Source: Pseudochelatococcus contaminans
Lineage (GTDB): Bacteria; Pseudomonadota; Alphaproteobacteria; Rhizobiales; Beijerinckiaceae
Length of the DNA: 64,000 bases
Direction of reading: 5' to 3'
NCBI RefSeq assembly: GCF_014195635.1
Contig: NZ_JACICC010000004.1
Coordinates: 310,001 to 374,000 of the forward strand
Part shown: one piece after another, positions 49,885-58,347 of the stretch
How the letters are laid out: each line of letters begins with the position of its first letter
How positions within the stretch are numbered: position 1 is the stretch's first letter
Position numbers and translations under genes: made by a program
The notes under the pieces: generated by a model
The model's input: only the letters and a program-made list of their open reading frames with translations
The model's database searches: none
Told to the model about the DNA's origin: nothing

Positions 49885-50153
49885 CTGATGGCCCTCCCCG
49901 GCCCGATCGATCCGGCATCAGCGCCGCTCTGACAAACAATTTTATTTGATCGAGAATAATTCTCCAAAATTCGAATAGTTATATTCTTTCCGGGTTTTTT
50001 CTGACATGCGGAGAGACGTCATTGTCGCCGCATCCGCTAATCATGGCAACCCACGCATCCTGATCACAAACGCGTGCGGACTGTGCAGAAAAACACAGGG
50101 CCAGCAGCAAATCTGGCGGCACAGGTACAGGCAAAACCAAAAATACAACCCTC

Positions 50154-50214
50154 GATTGCAATTAATGCGCGAGGTATGCAATCTAAGGTTGCAAATACAC
50201 GTGGAGCGTGTATT
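50154..50214. promoter_or_regulatory. Inverted repeats upstream of the AraC gene
   Basis: GATTGCA (50154-50160) and TGCAATC (50177-50183) are exact inverted copies, a further TTGCAA lies at 50190-50195, and AATACACG-TGGAG-CGTGTATT (50194-50214) is a perfect 8-base stem. They sit in the A+T-rich, gene-free region 49885-50380 between the MBL and AraC genes and are candidate operators. The rest of that 496-base region shows nothing else I can support. Confidence 0.4.
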
Positions 50215-50380
50215 GTTCCTGTGACATAAGCGACATGCTTCGCTGTCAGGTTGCGCAATTATGACGATTCTGACACAGTTCCGCCAGAAATAAGTATTGA
50301 AGTGTTACGGTCAAGGTAACAACGGAATGATGACGGGTGGAATCAAGATTATAGACATTCTAAATAAGGAATTTCCTGGA

Positions 50381-51589
50381 ATGAACATGATTGCTGACGA
50401 AGCGCATGAGCACCGCCGCAAGAGCTTCCAGGGCTCACTGTCCGGGATGACGCACCTTCCCGATGCGGATGACGGCGAGTTGATGCTGGGCATCACTGAC
50501 GCGGCCACGTTCAACCGCGTTTGTGGACCGCTGCTGGCTGCAACGGCAGACCCGACAGATGCTTCATTTGCAGCTCAGGTTCTTATGTCAGCCGAAGTGT
50601 TGGCCATCGACGCCAGTCACTCACGACAGGTAAGGCATGTCGCAACATCCCGCGCCGCCAGGCAGACATTTGTCACCGTTCTGTTTTCCCGCCGGGGCTT
50701 GGTGTCGCTGCGGCTTGGCGGCACGTTCCATCGGCTGGATGTGGCCATCATTGGCCCGGACACGGACTTTACAGTTCTCCCGGACGATGAGGGAGGCACA
50801 TGCCTGACGGGAGCATTGGTGATCCGGTCACTTCCGGAAATCGCGGCCCTGCTTCGCGGCACGGTAATAATATCTGGTGCGGCGCCCTGTCAGACGGATG
50901 GCGACTGGCGCAATGGCCTACGCGTTGTGGGCGAGCGCCTGCTGCGCAGTATGGACCTGACCAATGATTATGCGGATACCGATAGAGTTCGCGACACACT
51001 CTTTTTGGAAGAATTGATCCGCAATTATATCCGCGCGCTTCTTCCGGCGAAAGACGGCACCTCCATTGCGGGTGGACGGATCATCGTACCATCGTGCCGC
51101 CGTCGCGATCTTGTGACCACGGTGCAAAACTACCTGCGCGACCATGCCGGCGATACCGACGTAACGCCTGCGCGGCTGGCCCGTCATTGCGCCGTATCTG
51201 TGCGCAAGCTTTACAATGCATTTTCGGAGGCTGGCCTATCGCTACGCGCGACCGTGTTGAGTTATCGGCTGGAAGAAGCCCGCCATCAGCTCCATGCACA
51301 GATGGCGACAAAAGTAGCCTCGATTGCGCATGACGCCGGTTTTCGCGATGTCTCGACATTTTATCGCAACTTCCGGCGCGAGTTCGGCTTTGCACCCCGC
51401 CGCTGCAACGATACAGGCGAACCAGGGGACGCCGTTGAGTCGTCGGAGTTTGCACCTGAGGCAACAGCCCGCGCCCGCTTGAACCTGTCGAAGGTCGGCA
51501 GCGCGCCCACGAACACATTATTCAAAATGCAGCCGCGCCGTCACAAGAAACCGTTCAGTCTTCTGCCAACACCTGCGCGCCGCCCCTAG
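50381..51589 (+). CDS. AraC-family regulator with C-terminal tail
   Basis: 402 residues from ATG 50381 (AAGGA 9 bases upstream); ATG 50327 and TTG 50297 in frame are alternatives. The AraC DNA-binding domain is at about 245-345: TPARLARHCAVSVRKLYNAF (first helix-turn-helix) and VASIAHDAGFRDVSTFYRNF-RREFGFAPRR (second, family signature). The 200-residue N-terminal part resembles the AraC-binding-like domain 2 that precedes it in many alphaproteobacterial regulators (SRRGLVSLRLGGTFHRLDVA). After the DNA-binding domain comes an unusual low-complexity basic tail of about 60 residues. The target is unknown. Confidence 0.85.
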   Translation: MNMIADEAHEHRRKSFQGSLSGMTHLPDADDGELMLGITDAATFNRVCGPLLAATADPTDASFAAQVLMSAEVLAIDASHSRQVRHVATSRAARQTFVTVLFSRRGLVSLRLGGTFHRLDVAIIGPDTDFTVLPDDEGGTCLTGALVIRSLPEIAALLRGTVIISGAAPCQTDGDWRNGLRVVGERLLRSMDLTNDYADTDRVRDTLFLEELIRNYIRALLPAKDGTSIAGGRIIVPSCRRRDLVTTVQNYLRDHAGDTDVTPARLARHCAVSVRKLYNAFSEAGLSLRATVLSYRLEEARHQLHAQMATKVASIAHDAGFRDVSTFYRNFRREFGFAPRRCNDTGEPGDAVESSEFAPEATARARLNLSKVGSAPTNTLFKMQPRRHKKPFSLLPTPARRP

Positions 51590-51597
51590 ATGCAGTT

Positions 51598-51642
51598 TGT
51601 GTTCAAGTCGACTCATCGCGTTGGAAGCAAGTTGCGGTGAAA
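51598..51642 (+). repeat. Short palindromic repeat, copy 2
   Basis: TGTGTTCAAGTCGACTCATC and GCGTTGGAAGCAAGTTGCGG align base for base, with about two-thirds identity, with 63730-63774. It begins 9 bases after the AraC stop codon. Confidence 0.55.
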
Positions 51643-51737
51643 GATCGAATCTGGAGCGCATGTTCTGATAGCGTCAGAACATCCGGCGCTCTGGAAGCAG
51701 GCGTCGCCACGAGACAACCGTCATGAGAAGCCGTAAC

Positions 51738-51776
51738 CGGATGCCCCGCCGCTGATCACGCAGCGGGACATCCAGC
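51738..51776 (-). terminator. Hairpin after the ribB-type gene
   Basis: GGATGCCCCGCCGCTG and CAGCGGGACATCC form a stem with a small bulge, within 5 bases of the end of the leftward ribB-type gene and shared with the convergent AraC gene. No T-run follows on the minus strand, so termination is likely but not certain. Confidence 0.45.
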
Positions 51777-51779
51777 ACC

Positions 51780-53081
51780 TTATTTTTCCAGAACAGTCGT
51801 GCGGGAGATCGTGATGCCGAAGCCGGACAGCCCGACATAATCGCGCGCTGAAGTCGCCACGTTATCAATCGAGGACACACCAAGATCGCGCAGGATTTGC
51901 GCGCCAAGCCCCACCTCGTGCCACTGCCGCACACGTTCCGCTTCGGTGCCTTCGGGCTCATCCGGGCGGTTGACGGGAACACCGGCAGTACCGTCGCGCA
52001 AGTAGACCAGCACCCCGCGCCCCTTCTGCCGGAAGTAGTCCAGCGCTCTGTGCAGGGATTTTCCGCCGAAAATATCGCCGATCACATCAGCCCTGTGCAG
52101 CCGCGCCGGCACATCCTCACCGCTGCTGATGTCGCCATAGACGAACGCGAAATGATGCACATCGTCGAATTGCGTAATGTAGCCGTAACCCGTGAGTTCG
52201 CCGAATTCAGCCTGTACGGGGAACGTGCCGACACGCTCGACAAGCCTTTCCCGCGCCTGACGATAGGCGATAAGGTCCGCGACGGAAATACGCTTCAGAC
52301 CGTGCTCAAGAGCGAAAGCATCGATCTGCTCGCCCTTCATCACCGTGCCATCGTCGTTGGCCAGTTCACAGATCGTGCCGACCGGGGGCAGACCTGCAAG
52401 GCGGCACAGGTCCACGGCCGCCTCGGTATGGCCGGAACGCATGAGCACGCCGCCATCGCGTGCGATCAGCGGAAAAACATGGCCGGGGCGCACGAAATCG
52501 CCCGGGCCCATGGCGGGATTCGCCAACGCCCGCACCGTGTTGGCACGCTGCTCGGCGGAAATGCCAGTAGTCAAGCCGTGGCGAACGTCGACGGTGACGG
52601 TAAATGCGGTGCCGAGCGGGGCATCGTTCGTGGCGACCATCGGCTCCAGCCGCAGACGGCGGGCCTCATCCGACGAAACCGGCGCGCAAACAATTCCGCA
52701 TGTGTGCCGGATGATGAACGCCATCATCTCCGACGTGCACAATGAGGCCGCACAGATAAGGTCGCCCTCGTTCTCACGGTCATCATCATCGGTCACGATG
52801 ACGATTTCACCGCGCTTGAAAGCCTCGATGGCTTCCTTAACCGATTGGGTCATCACACTCTCCTGAAGGTCAAAATCCCGTAGGCCGAATGGCGCGCCGA
52901 GAAAGTCGTTCGGCGTCACGGCTCCGCGCGTTTCGCGCAGCACAAGCTCGGCCGTCTCGCGTGACAGCCAACCCGCGCTGTTGTTGCACAACTGCGTAAC
53001 TGCCGCCGGCGAAACACCGATGCGACGCGCAAACTCTACGCGCGGGATGCCATTGATATCGAGCCACTTCGCCAGTTTCAT
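51780..53081 (-). CDS. ribB: XRE-like helix-turn-helix fused to RibBX-type 3,4-dihydroxy-2-butanone 4-phosphate synthase
   Basis: 433 codons. Residues 1-65 are a helix-turn-helix of the XRE/YdaS type (LAKWLDINGIPRVEFARRIG, VSPAAVTQLCNN, then AVTPNDFLG). From Met77 (52853) the protein is DHBP synthase, which turns ribulose 5-phosphate into the four-carbon riboflavin precursor: TDDDDRENEGDLICAAS, FVRPGHVFPLIA, RSGHTEAAVDLCRLAGLPPV. Residues 280-433 follow the GTP cyclohydrolase II fold but lack its zinc cysteines (the HxCxTGD and CDCG motifs read LHRADVIGD and FGGK), so this half is degenerate, as in the known RibBX variant. CAGGAG lies 6 bases before Met77, while ATG 53081 has no good site; both a fusion protein and a separate RibBX are possible. 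It follows aroC by 93 bases. Confidence 0.85.
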   Translation of the reverse strand: MKLAKWLDINGIPRVEFARRIGVSPAAVTQLCNNSAGWLSRETAELVLRETRGAVTPNDFLGAPFGLRDFDLQESVMTQSVKEAIEAFKRGEIVIVTDDDDRENEGDLICAASLCTSEMMAFIIRHTCGIVCAPVSSDEARRLRLEPMVATNDAPLGTAFTVTVDVRHGLTTGISAEQRANTVRALANPAMGPGDFVRPGHVFPLIARDGGVLMRSGHTEAAVDLCRLAGLPPVGTICELANDDGTVMKGEQIDAFALEHGLKRISVADLIAYRQARERLVERVGTFPVQAEFGELTGYGYITQFDDVHHFAFVYGDISSGEDVPARLHRADVIGDIFGGKSLHRALDYFRQKGRGVLVYLRDGTAGVPVNRPDEPEGTEAERVRQWHEVGLGAQILRDLGVSSIDNVATSARDYVGLSGFGITISRTTVLEK

Positions 53082-53106
53082 GGAAACATGCTACGGGCAG
53101 GAGCGA

Positions 53107-53121
53107 TTTAGTTCAACTAAA
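53107..53121. promoter_or_regulatory. Perfect palindrome upstream of the helix-turn-helix/RibB gene
   Basis: TTTAGTT-C-AACTAAA, two perfect 7-base arms around one base, lies 26-40 bases before the first ATG of the gene, in the 93-base gap after aroC. A third half-site TAGTTT follows at 53123-53128. Size and place suit an operator for an XRE-type dimer. Confidence 0.5.
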
Positions 53122-53174
53122 ATAGTTTCACAGAAGCAGCGATGTGCGATCAAGCACAATTTAATGCTGCTGAA

Positions 53175-54293
53175 TTAGCTATCCTGCTGCGGCCATTGCG
53201 GGGTTTGCCCCACCTGCCCCCGGTGACGCAGATAATGATCCGCGATTGCGCAAGCCACCATAGCCTCGCCCACCGGCACCGCGCGAATGCCAACACAAGG
53301 GTCATGACGCCCCTTGGTCATGACATCCATTTCGGCTCCGGTGCGATCAACACTCCGGCGCTGCGTCAGGATGGATGATGTCGGCTTGACGGCAAACCGC
53401 GCGACGATTGGCTGCCCGGTGGAAATTCCGCCGAGAATGCCCCCGGCATGGTTGGAGAGAAAGGCCGGAGCGCCGGCATTCCCGGCCCGCATTTCATCGG
53501 CATTTTCCTCGCCGGTGAGCGCAGCAGCGGCAAAGCCAGCGCCGATCTCAACCCCCTTCACGGCATTGATGCTCATGAGAAGGGCAGCGATATCCGCATC
53601 CAGCTTGCCATAAAGCGGCGCACCCAGCCCGACCGGGACACCTTCCGCGACGATTTCGACAACCGCGCCGACGGAAGACCCGCTTTTGCGGATATCATCG
53701 AGATAAGCGGCAAAAGTTTCAGCCGCGACGGCATCCGGTGAGAAAAACGGATTGCGCGCCACCTCGTCCCAATCAAACCTGTTGCGGTCGATCGTATGTG
53801 GACCGATCTGCACCAGCGCCCCGCGCACGACCAGACCCGGCACGACCTTGCGAGCGATTGCCCCTGCTGCGACCCGCATCGCCGTCTCCCGCGCGGAGGA
53901 GCGACCGCCGCCGCGGTAATCACGGATGCCATACTTGGCCTCGTAGGCATAATCGGCATGGCCGGGCCGATAGGTATTGCGAATGTCGCCGTAGTCCTTG
54001 GAGCGCTGGTCAACGTTTTCGATCACCAGACCGATAGGCGTGCCGGTTGTCACCTGCTCTCCGGTTTCCGGATCTTCGAAGACGCCGGAGACGATCCGCA
54101 CCCGGTCAGGCTCCTGCCGCTGGGTGGTGTAGCGCGACTGGCCAGGCCGCCGGCGGTCAAGGTCAGCCTGAATATCCGACTCGGTCAGCGGAATACGAGG
54201 CGGAACGCCGTCCACAACCGCGCCGATCTGCGGACCATGGCTCTCACCGAACGTGGTGACGCGAAACAGGTGACCGAACGTGTTATGCGACAT
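53175..54293 (-). CDS. aroC: Chorismate synthase
   Basis: Last step of the shikimate pathway (EPSP to chorismate, FMN-dependent). 372 residues. [20 protein letters not shown] at the N-terminus, [20 protein letters not shown] followed by [20 protein letters not shown] (family signatures 2 and 3), and [20 protein letters not shown] near the end. ATG 54293 is preferred to 54302 as the family starts MSHNTFG. The other shikimate genes in the window, aroK and aroB, are 33 kb away. The gap to the ribB-type gene downstream is 93 bases. Confidence 0.96.
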   Translation of the reverse strand: MSHNTFGHLFRVTTFGESHGPQIGAVVDGVPPRIPLTESDIQADLDRRRPGQSRYTTQRQEPDRVRIVSGVFEDPETGEQVTTGTPIGLVIENVDQRSKDYGDIRNTYRPGHADYAYEAKYGIRDYRGGGRSSARETAMRVAAGAIARKVVPGLVVRGALVQIGPHTIDRNRFDWDEVARNPFFSPDAVAAETFAAYLDDIRKSGSSVGAVVEIVAEGVPVGLGAPLYGKLDADIAALLMSINAVKGVEIGAGFAAAALTGEENADEMRAGNAGAPAFLSNHAGGILGGISTGQPIVARFAVKPTSSILTQRRSVDRTGAEMDVMTKGRHDPCVGIRAVPVGEAMVACAIADHYLRHRGQVGQTPQWPQQDS

Positions 54294-54758
54294 GACAACC
54301 AATCCACCGCACCGTGCCCCTCCCGCTCGTCAGCGCGGAGACAGGCACGATCTCAAAAAACAAAGCCCTATCAACGGAACAGGCCGGAACGAAACCAGAA
54401 TCAACCTGCAATGCAGACCTGCGCACTCCATAAACGAAGCCGTTTCCGGACGATAGGGCATCATACAAAAAAACAGGTATCATTTTTCGCTGGCATATCG
54501 ACGGAAAATCCCTCTGCATCATCTGATGACCGACATAACGCCTGAAAAAGCGATTGGCGCGTCAATCTGCCGCGAGCCCGCCAATCGCCCCGACATGCCA
54601 CTGACGCATAATGATGCAATAAGGACAGGATGCATGTCCTATCGTGAAATCAAGGCATTGTAACGATTTTGGCGTGATCGTGGCAAAATTCATCCATAAA
54701 TGCGACTGATCAGTCGCGAAAGCGCAATCTTGGTATTCCAAATTTGCATGCACAACCC
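54294..54758. other. Intergenic region between aroC and the small RNA
   Basis: 465 bases, no supported coding frame. It lies upstream of both the leftward aroC and the rightward small RNA promoter, so it carries the aroC promoter. Base composition is lower in G+C than the genes around. Nothing else was recognised. Confidence 0.4.
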
Positions 54759-54787
54759 CTTGCCATATTCTGCGATCCGGGTATTGT
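54759..54787 (+). promoter_or_regulatory. Promoter of the small RNA
   Basis: CTTGCC (54759-54764), 17 bases, TATTGT (54782-54787): the CTTGAC-N17-TATA form of alphaproteobacterial sigma-70 promoters. Transcription would begin near 54794-54797. Confidence 0.55.
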
Positions 54788-54794
54788 TGCATTG

Positions 54795-54879
54795 CGATAT
54801 GGCTCTGCCTATCGCTGCCCTTCTTGGGCGTTTCCTCCCTAGACTTGGGCCGCATGCTTTGCATGTGGCCCCTTTTTTT
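54795..54879 (+). ncRNA. Small RNA gene, resembling the MmgR/alpha-r8 family
   Basis: About 85 bases from a promoter to a terminator with no coding potential. The order is: a short 5' part; hairpin GCCC-TTCTT-GGGC (54817-54829); an unpaired TTTCCTCCCT (54831-54840), which can pair with ribosome-binding sites; then the terminator hairpin. To my knowledge this conserved UUUCCUCCCU segment between hairpins, in an RNA near 80 bases, is the hallmark of the MmgR (alpha-r8) small RNAs of Rhizobiales, where MmgR limits polyhydroxybutyrate accumulation in Sinorhizobium. The family call is from memory and not from a covariance search. It sits between aroC and acpS. Confidence 0.7.
54847..54879 (+). terminator. 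Rho-independent terminator of the small RNA
   Basis: GGGCCGCATGC - TTT - GCATGTGGCCC: an 11-base stem with one G-U pair and a 3-base loop, followed by C and seven T. A textbook intrinsic terminator with no upstream protein gene on this strand. Confidence 0.9.
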
Positions 54880-54891
54880 ATCTGTACAGCA

Positions 54892-55299
54892 TCATGCATG
54901 CGAGTCGGGCAGTGCCTCGATGATGACGAATGCCTGAGCCAGCGGCGGATCGTCTGTCAGGGAGACGTGAACGACGGCGCGATGTCCAGGGGGCAGCATT
55001 GCTGCAAGTCTCTCGGCCGCTCCACCCGTCAAACGCATGGTGGGCTTGCCACCCGGCAGGTTGACCACCTCCATGTCACGCCAGAACACCCCGTGCGATA
55101 AGCCGGTTCCTAGCGCTTTGGCACATGCTTCCTTGGCAGCGAATCGGCGAGCGTAAGATGGCGCACGCGCCGCTCTGCGATCGGACTTCGCCCGCTCCCC
55201 CTCGGTAAAGATGCGATGGGTGAATCGCTCTCCGAAGCGCTCCAGCGTCCGGGTAATGCGGTTGATATCGCAGAGGTCGGAACCGATACCGACGATCAT
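54892..55299 (-). CDS. acpS: Holo-ACP synthase
   Basis: Transfers 4'-phosphopantetheine from CoA to acyl carrier protein. 135 residues. [20 protein letters not shown] at the N-terminus with the Mg-binding Asp8, and [20 protein letters not shown] with the catalytic Glu, are the two family motifs; [18 protein letters not shown] ends the fold. It ends 12 bases from the small RNA terminator. Usually in Rhizobiales it lies near pyridoxine or era/rnc genes; here its neighbours are the small RNA and the rpsF cluster. Confidence 0.95.
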   Translation of the reverse strand: MIVGIGSDLCDINRITRTLERFGERFTHRIFTEGERAKSDRRAARAPSYARRFAAKEACAKALGTGLSHGVFWRDMEVVNLPGGKPTMRLTGGAAERLAAMLPPGHRAVVHVSLTDDPPLAQAFVIIEALPDSHA

Positions 55300-55701
55300 G
55301 GGGCCTCATCCTTCCTGATGATTGCAGTGACATGCTTTATATATAGGGGCGCAAGAAGCGGCCATCCCGTTGATATGGATAACCGGCGTGTCCAGATCGA
55401 TATGTGCTGAACCGGTCAAGGCGGGAAAGGTTCGCGAAAACCTCAGGCACAATGCTTGCGGGAGAAAAGCGGCATCAATTCCCGGTTATGGCCTTGCTCC
55501 GGGTGTGGTTGTGGTGTATGTGCCCCTCTTCGCGTTATCTCCGGCTGGGGGCTGAACGGACGGTGCCTTGATAGGCATGAGGGTTTTATCCCTTTTCGTC
55601 CCGTGTCTCCGCCTTCGACGCAACACCGCTCGGGCCTTGGTGACGGGGCTCGAAGGGCTTTGCGCCGGAGAAACGTTTGGTTCAGAACTGAAAGGCCACG
55701 A
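55300..55701. promoter_or_regulatory. Divergent acpS-rpsF region and rpsF leader
   Basis: 402 bases without a gene. A TTTATATATAGG box at about 55335 could be a -10 for rpsF, giving a long leader. In many bacteria such leaders hold an S6:S18 binding hairpin; a G+C-rich stem-forming segment lies at about 55640-55675 but I cannot confirm the motif. AAAGG before the rpsF ATG is the ribosome-binding site. Confidence 0.4.
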
Positions 55702-56166
55702 ATGTCTCTTTACGAGCATATTTTTCTGGCGCGCCAGGATGTGACAGCGCAGCAGGTTGAAGCGCTTGTCGAACAGTACAAGGGCGTCATCGAAGCACAC
55801 GGCGGCAAGGTCACGAAGATCGAGCCGTGGGGTATCCGCGCGCTTGCCTACCGCATTCGCAAGAACCGCAAGGCTCACTTCACCCTTCTCAACCTCGACG
55901 CGCCGGCTGATGCCGTTGCGGAGGTCGAGCGCCTGCAGCGTCTGAACGAAGACGTGCTCCGCTCGCTCACCATCCGCGTCGAAGAGCTTGAGGAAGGCCC
56001 GTCCGTCATCCTCCAGAAGCGTGACCGCGACGACCGTCGTGACCGTGAAGGCGGCGGCTTCGAGCGTGGCGGCGGTCGTTTCGACCGTGGCGACCGCAAC
56101 GACCGTGGCCCGCGTCGCGAGAACACGCGCGACGAAGCCAGCGCTGACGATTCCGAGGAGAACTGA
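55702..56166 (+). CDS. rpsF: 30S ribosomal protein S6
   Basis: 154 residues. [20 protein letters not shown] and [20 protein letters not shown] are the conserved S6 core; [19 protein letters not shown] ends it near residue 105. The C-terminal 45 residues are a charged, glycine-rich tail ([18 protein letters not shown]), the extension commonly seen in rhizobial S6. It binds S18 in the platform of the 30S subunit. It is followed 2 bases later by rpsR. Confidence 0.97.
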   Translation: MSLYEHIFLARQDVTAQQVEALVEQYKGVIEAHGGKVTKIEPWGIRALAYRIRKNRKAHFTLLNLDAPADAVAEVERLQRLNEDVLRSLTIRVEELEEGPSVILQKRDRDDRRDREGGGFERGGGRFDRGDRNDRGPRRENTRDEASADDSEEN

Positions 56167-56168
56167 GC

Positions 56169-56411
56169 ATGACCACTGGAGCCGCTCCGCGCCGCCCCTT
56201 CTTCCGCCGCCGCAAGACCTGCCCGTTCTCCGGCGCAAATGCCCCGAAGATCGACTACAAGGACACGCGTCTGCTGTCGCGCTACATCTCCGAGCGTGGC
56301 AAGATCGTTCCTTCGCGCATCACCGCCGTTTCGGCGAAGAAGCAGCGTGAACTGGCCCGCGCCATCAAGCGCGCCCGCTTCCTCGGCCTGCTGCCTTACG
56401 TGATCGCCTGA
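56169..56411 (+). CDS. rpsR: 30S ribosomal protein S18
   Basis: 80 residues. [20 protein letters not shown] and [38 protein letters not shown] are the standard S18 sequence. The Cys in KTCPF is kept. Translated with rpsF (spacing 2 bases). Confidence 0.98.
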   Translation: MTTGAAPRRPFFRRRKTCPFSGANAPKIDYKDTRLLSRYISERGKIVPSRITAVSAKKQRELARAIKRARFLGLLPYVIA

Positions 56412-56437
56412 TCTGTTTCAGGTATTTCAGAGATCAG

Positions 56438-56462
56438 CAGCCGCGCCATAATGGTGCGGCTG
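56438..56462 (+). terminator. Strong hairpin after rpsR
   Basis: CAGCCGCGCCA-TAA-TGGTGCGGCTG: 11 pairs with one G-U. It starts 26 bases after the rpsR stop. Only a short T-run (TT) follows, so it may be an attenuator or RNA-processing stem between rpsR and the DUF2232 gene rather than a full terminator. Confidence 0.5.
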
Positions 56463-56601
56463 TTCACAATGAATACGAGTCGCTTTTTCGTGCGTGCGCA
56501 GGTTGCTCTTTCGAGCATGGTTATGTCGCAAACTGCAGAAAAAGCTTGTTGAGGCGGATAAACCGCTTCTAACCCTGCACAGGCAGCGGGACAGCTTGAC
56601 G

Positions 56602-57537
56602 ATGGCAATGATACTTCTCATAGGCACGGGGGCGGGCCTTGTCTCAGCCCTCCTGTTCGGCGTCGTGGCGACCATGTCGCTGCTGGCCATGTTGCTGTCT
56701 TATATCGCCCCCCTCCCCATTCTGATCGCCGCTTTGGGCTGGAACCACCGTTCCGGACTTGTCGCGGCAATTGTCGGCTCGCTCGTCTGCGCTATTTTTC
56801 TCGCGCCGGCAGCCGGGGCTGTATTCGCCATTGCCGTCGGCGCGCCGGCGTGGTGGCTTGCCTATCTGGCGCTTCTGGGGCGCAGCGATGCCGCGGGGAA
56901 CCTCGAATGGTATCCGCTTGGCCGCCTTCTGGTGTGGATTGCCGCGACAGCCACACTTATCACACTCATCGGCGCGATTGCCCTTGGTCCCTCCTTCCCC
57001 GACTACAGGAACGGGGTGGAGGAGATGATTCGCGCCATGATCGGCAGCGGGCCAACGCATCCCGACGAGGCGGAAATCGCCACGCTCGTCAGCCTTGTAG
57101 CGGCTGCGGTGCCGTTGGTTGCGGCGACGACATTCACCTACATGCTGACCATCAACCTCTGGATCGCGGCATATACGGTGCGCGTATCGGACAGGCTGCC
57201 GCGTCAGTGGCCATCCATTCCAGAAACGCTGCTGCCGCGCGAGGCTCTGATCATCGTCGCATTCGCGGCTATCGGCACTGCCATCCTGCCCGGATATAGC
57301 GGGCTTGCAGCGACGGCGGCACTTGGCGGAATGGGCGCAGCGCTATCCCTGCAGGGGTTGGCGAGCATCCATCTGGCAACGCGCGGAAACCGCGCCCGCC
57401 CTGTTCTGCTTGCCATCCTTTACGCATCGCTGCTGCTGCTGTCGGTTTGGGTCGTTGCGGTTCTGGCAATCGTCGGAGCACTCGCGGTCGCTCTGCGCCA
57501 GCGTGCGGGCGCGCCCAAACCTCCCTCATCTCGGTGA
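56602..57537 (+). CDS. DUF2232 (YybS-like) membrane protein
   Basis: 311 residues, about eight hydrophobic helices: ILLIGTGAGLVSALLFGVVA, VFAIAVGAPAWWLAYLALLG, ATATLITLIGAIALGPSF, ATTFTYMLTINLWIAAYTVR and others. The DUF2232 protein regularly lies between rpsR and rplI in Rhizobiales, which is how it is recognised here. The function is unknown. ATG 56602 is chosen; a TTG at 56596 is possible and the frame is open to 56494. Confidence 0.8.
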   Translation: MAMILLIGTGAGLVSALLFGVVATMSLLAMLLSYIAPLPILIAALGWNHRSGLVAAIVGSLVCAIFLAPAAGAVFAIAVGAPAWWLAYLALLGRSDAAGNLEWYPLGRLLVWIAATATLITLIGAIALGPSFPDYRNGVEEMIRAMIGSGPTHPDEAEIATLVSLVAAAVPLVAATTFTYMLTINLWIAAYTVRVSDRLPRQWPSIPETLLPREALIIVAFAAIGTAILPGYSGLAATAALGGMGAALSLQGLASIHLATRGNRARPVLLAILYASLLLLSVWVVAVLAIVGALAVALRQRAGAPKPPSSR

Positions 57538-57601
57538 ACTGCCGTATCTCGGCGACCACTCGCTGAATTTTTAAAAAAGACGAACCTCAAGGAGATCAAC
57601 A

Positions 57602-58171
57602 ATGGAAGTCATTCTGCTCGAACGCGTAGCCCGTCTTGGCCAGATCGGCGACACCGTCCGCGTCAAGGACGGTTACGCACGCAATTTCCTGCTGCCGCGC
57701 GGCAAGGCGCTGCGCGCCACGGAAGGCAATAAGCAGCGCTTCGAAAACCAGCGCTCGCAGCTTGAAGCCCGCAACCTCGAACTGCGCAAGGAAGCGGAAG
57801 CCGTTGGCGAGAAGCTCGACGGTCAGAGCTTCGTTCTCATCCGTCAGGCTGGCGAGTCCGGCGTGCTTTACGGCTCCGTGGCCGCGCGTGACGTTGCTGA
57901 ATCGCTGACCGAAGGCGGCTTCAGCGTCAATCGCCAGCAGATCGTGCTGCACACGCCGATCAAGACGCTGGGCCTGCACACGGTGCCCGTCAGCCTGCAC
58001 CCGGAAGTCGAAGTCAACGTTACGCTCAACGTGGCCCGTAGCCCCGAGGAAGCAGAGCGTCAGGGCCGCGGCGAGGACGTGCTGGCTCGCGAAGAGCTGG
58101 ACCTCGACGAGCTTGGCCTGGAAGTCGGCGCGGCACTGGCCGACGCTGCCGAAGACGACGAAGCCGTCTGA
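57602..58171 (+). CDS. rplI: 50S ribosomal protein L9
   Basis: 189 residues. The N-terminal 23S-rRNA-binding domain is [39 protein letters not shown]; the long connecting helix and the C-terminal domain ([38 protein letters not shown]) follow. The acidic C-terminal extension ([10 protein letters not shown].. to the end) makes it about 40 residues longer than E. coli L9, as in other Rhizobiales. AAGGAG lies before ATG 57602. Confidence 0.97.
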   Translation: MEVILLERVARLGQIGDTVRVKDGYARNFLLPRGKALRATEGNKQRFENQRSQLEARNLELRKEAEAVGEKLDGQSFVLIRQAGESGVLYGSVAARDVAESLTEGGFSVNRQQIVLHTPIKTLGLHTVPVSLHPEVEVNVTLNVARSPEEAERQGRGEDVLAREELDLDELGLEVGAALADAAEDDEAV

Positions 58172-58265
58172 TCCGCGACGCAATCTGCCGGGGCATCTCC
58201 CCGGCAAGTCATCCACCTGCGATGGCTGGATGGCGCTGACAAAGCTGATGTATCGGCTAATATTG

Positions 58266-58295
58266 AAGGGGGACGCATCAGCGTTCCCCTTTTTT
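58266..58295 (+). terminator. Rho-independent terminator of the S6-S18-L9 cluster
   Basis: AAGGGGGACGC - ATCA - GCGTTCCCCTT: 11 pairs with one G-U and a run of T after it (58290-58295). A second stem without a T-run, TGCCGGGG-CATCT-CCCCGGCA, lies at 58186-58206. Confidence 0.85.
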
Positions 58296-58347
58296 ATTCA
58301 TTGTGATATGGTGACTTGATCAATAATCTGATTTCACGGGGTCGGCA

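Noticed and set aside
53082-53174. FMN riboswitch before the ribB-type gene
   Set aside because: The gap is 93 bases and none of the conserved RFN element segments is present.
54700-55101. Open frame across the small RNA into acpS
   Set aside because: It would overlap the terminator hairpin and the 3' part of acpS antisense; no ribosome-binding site and no protein pattern.
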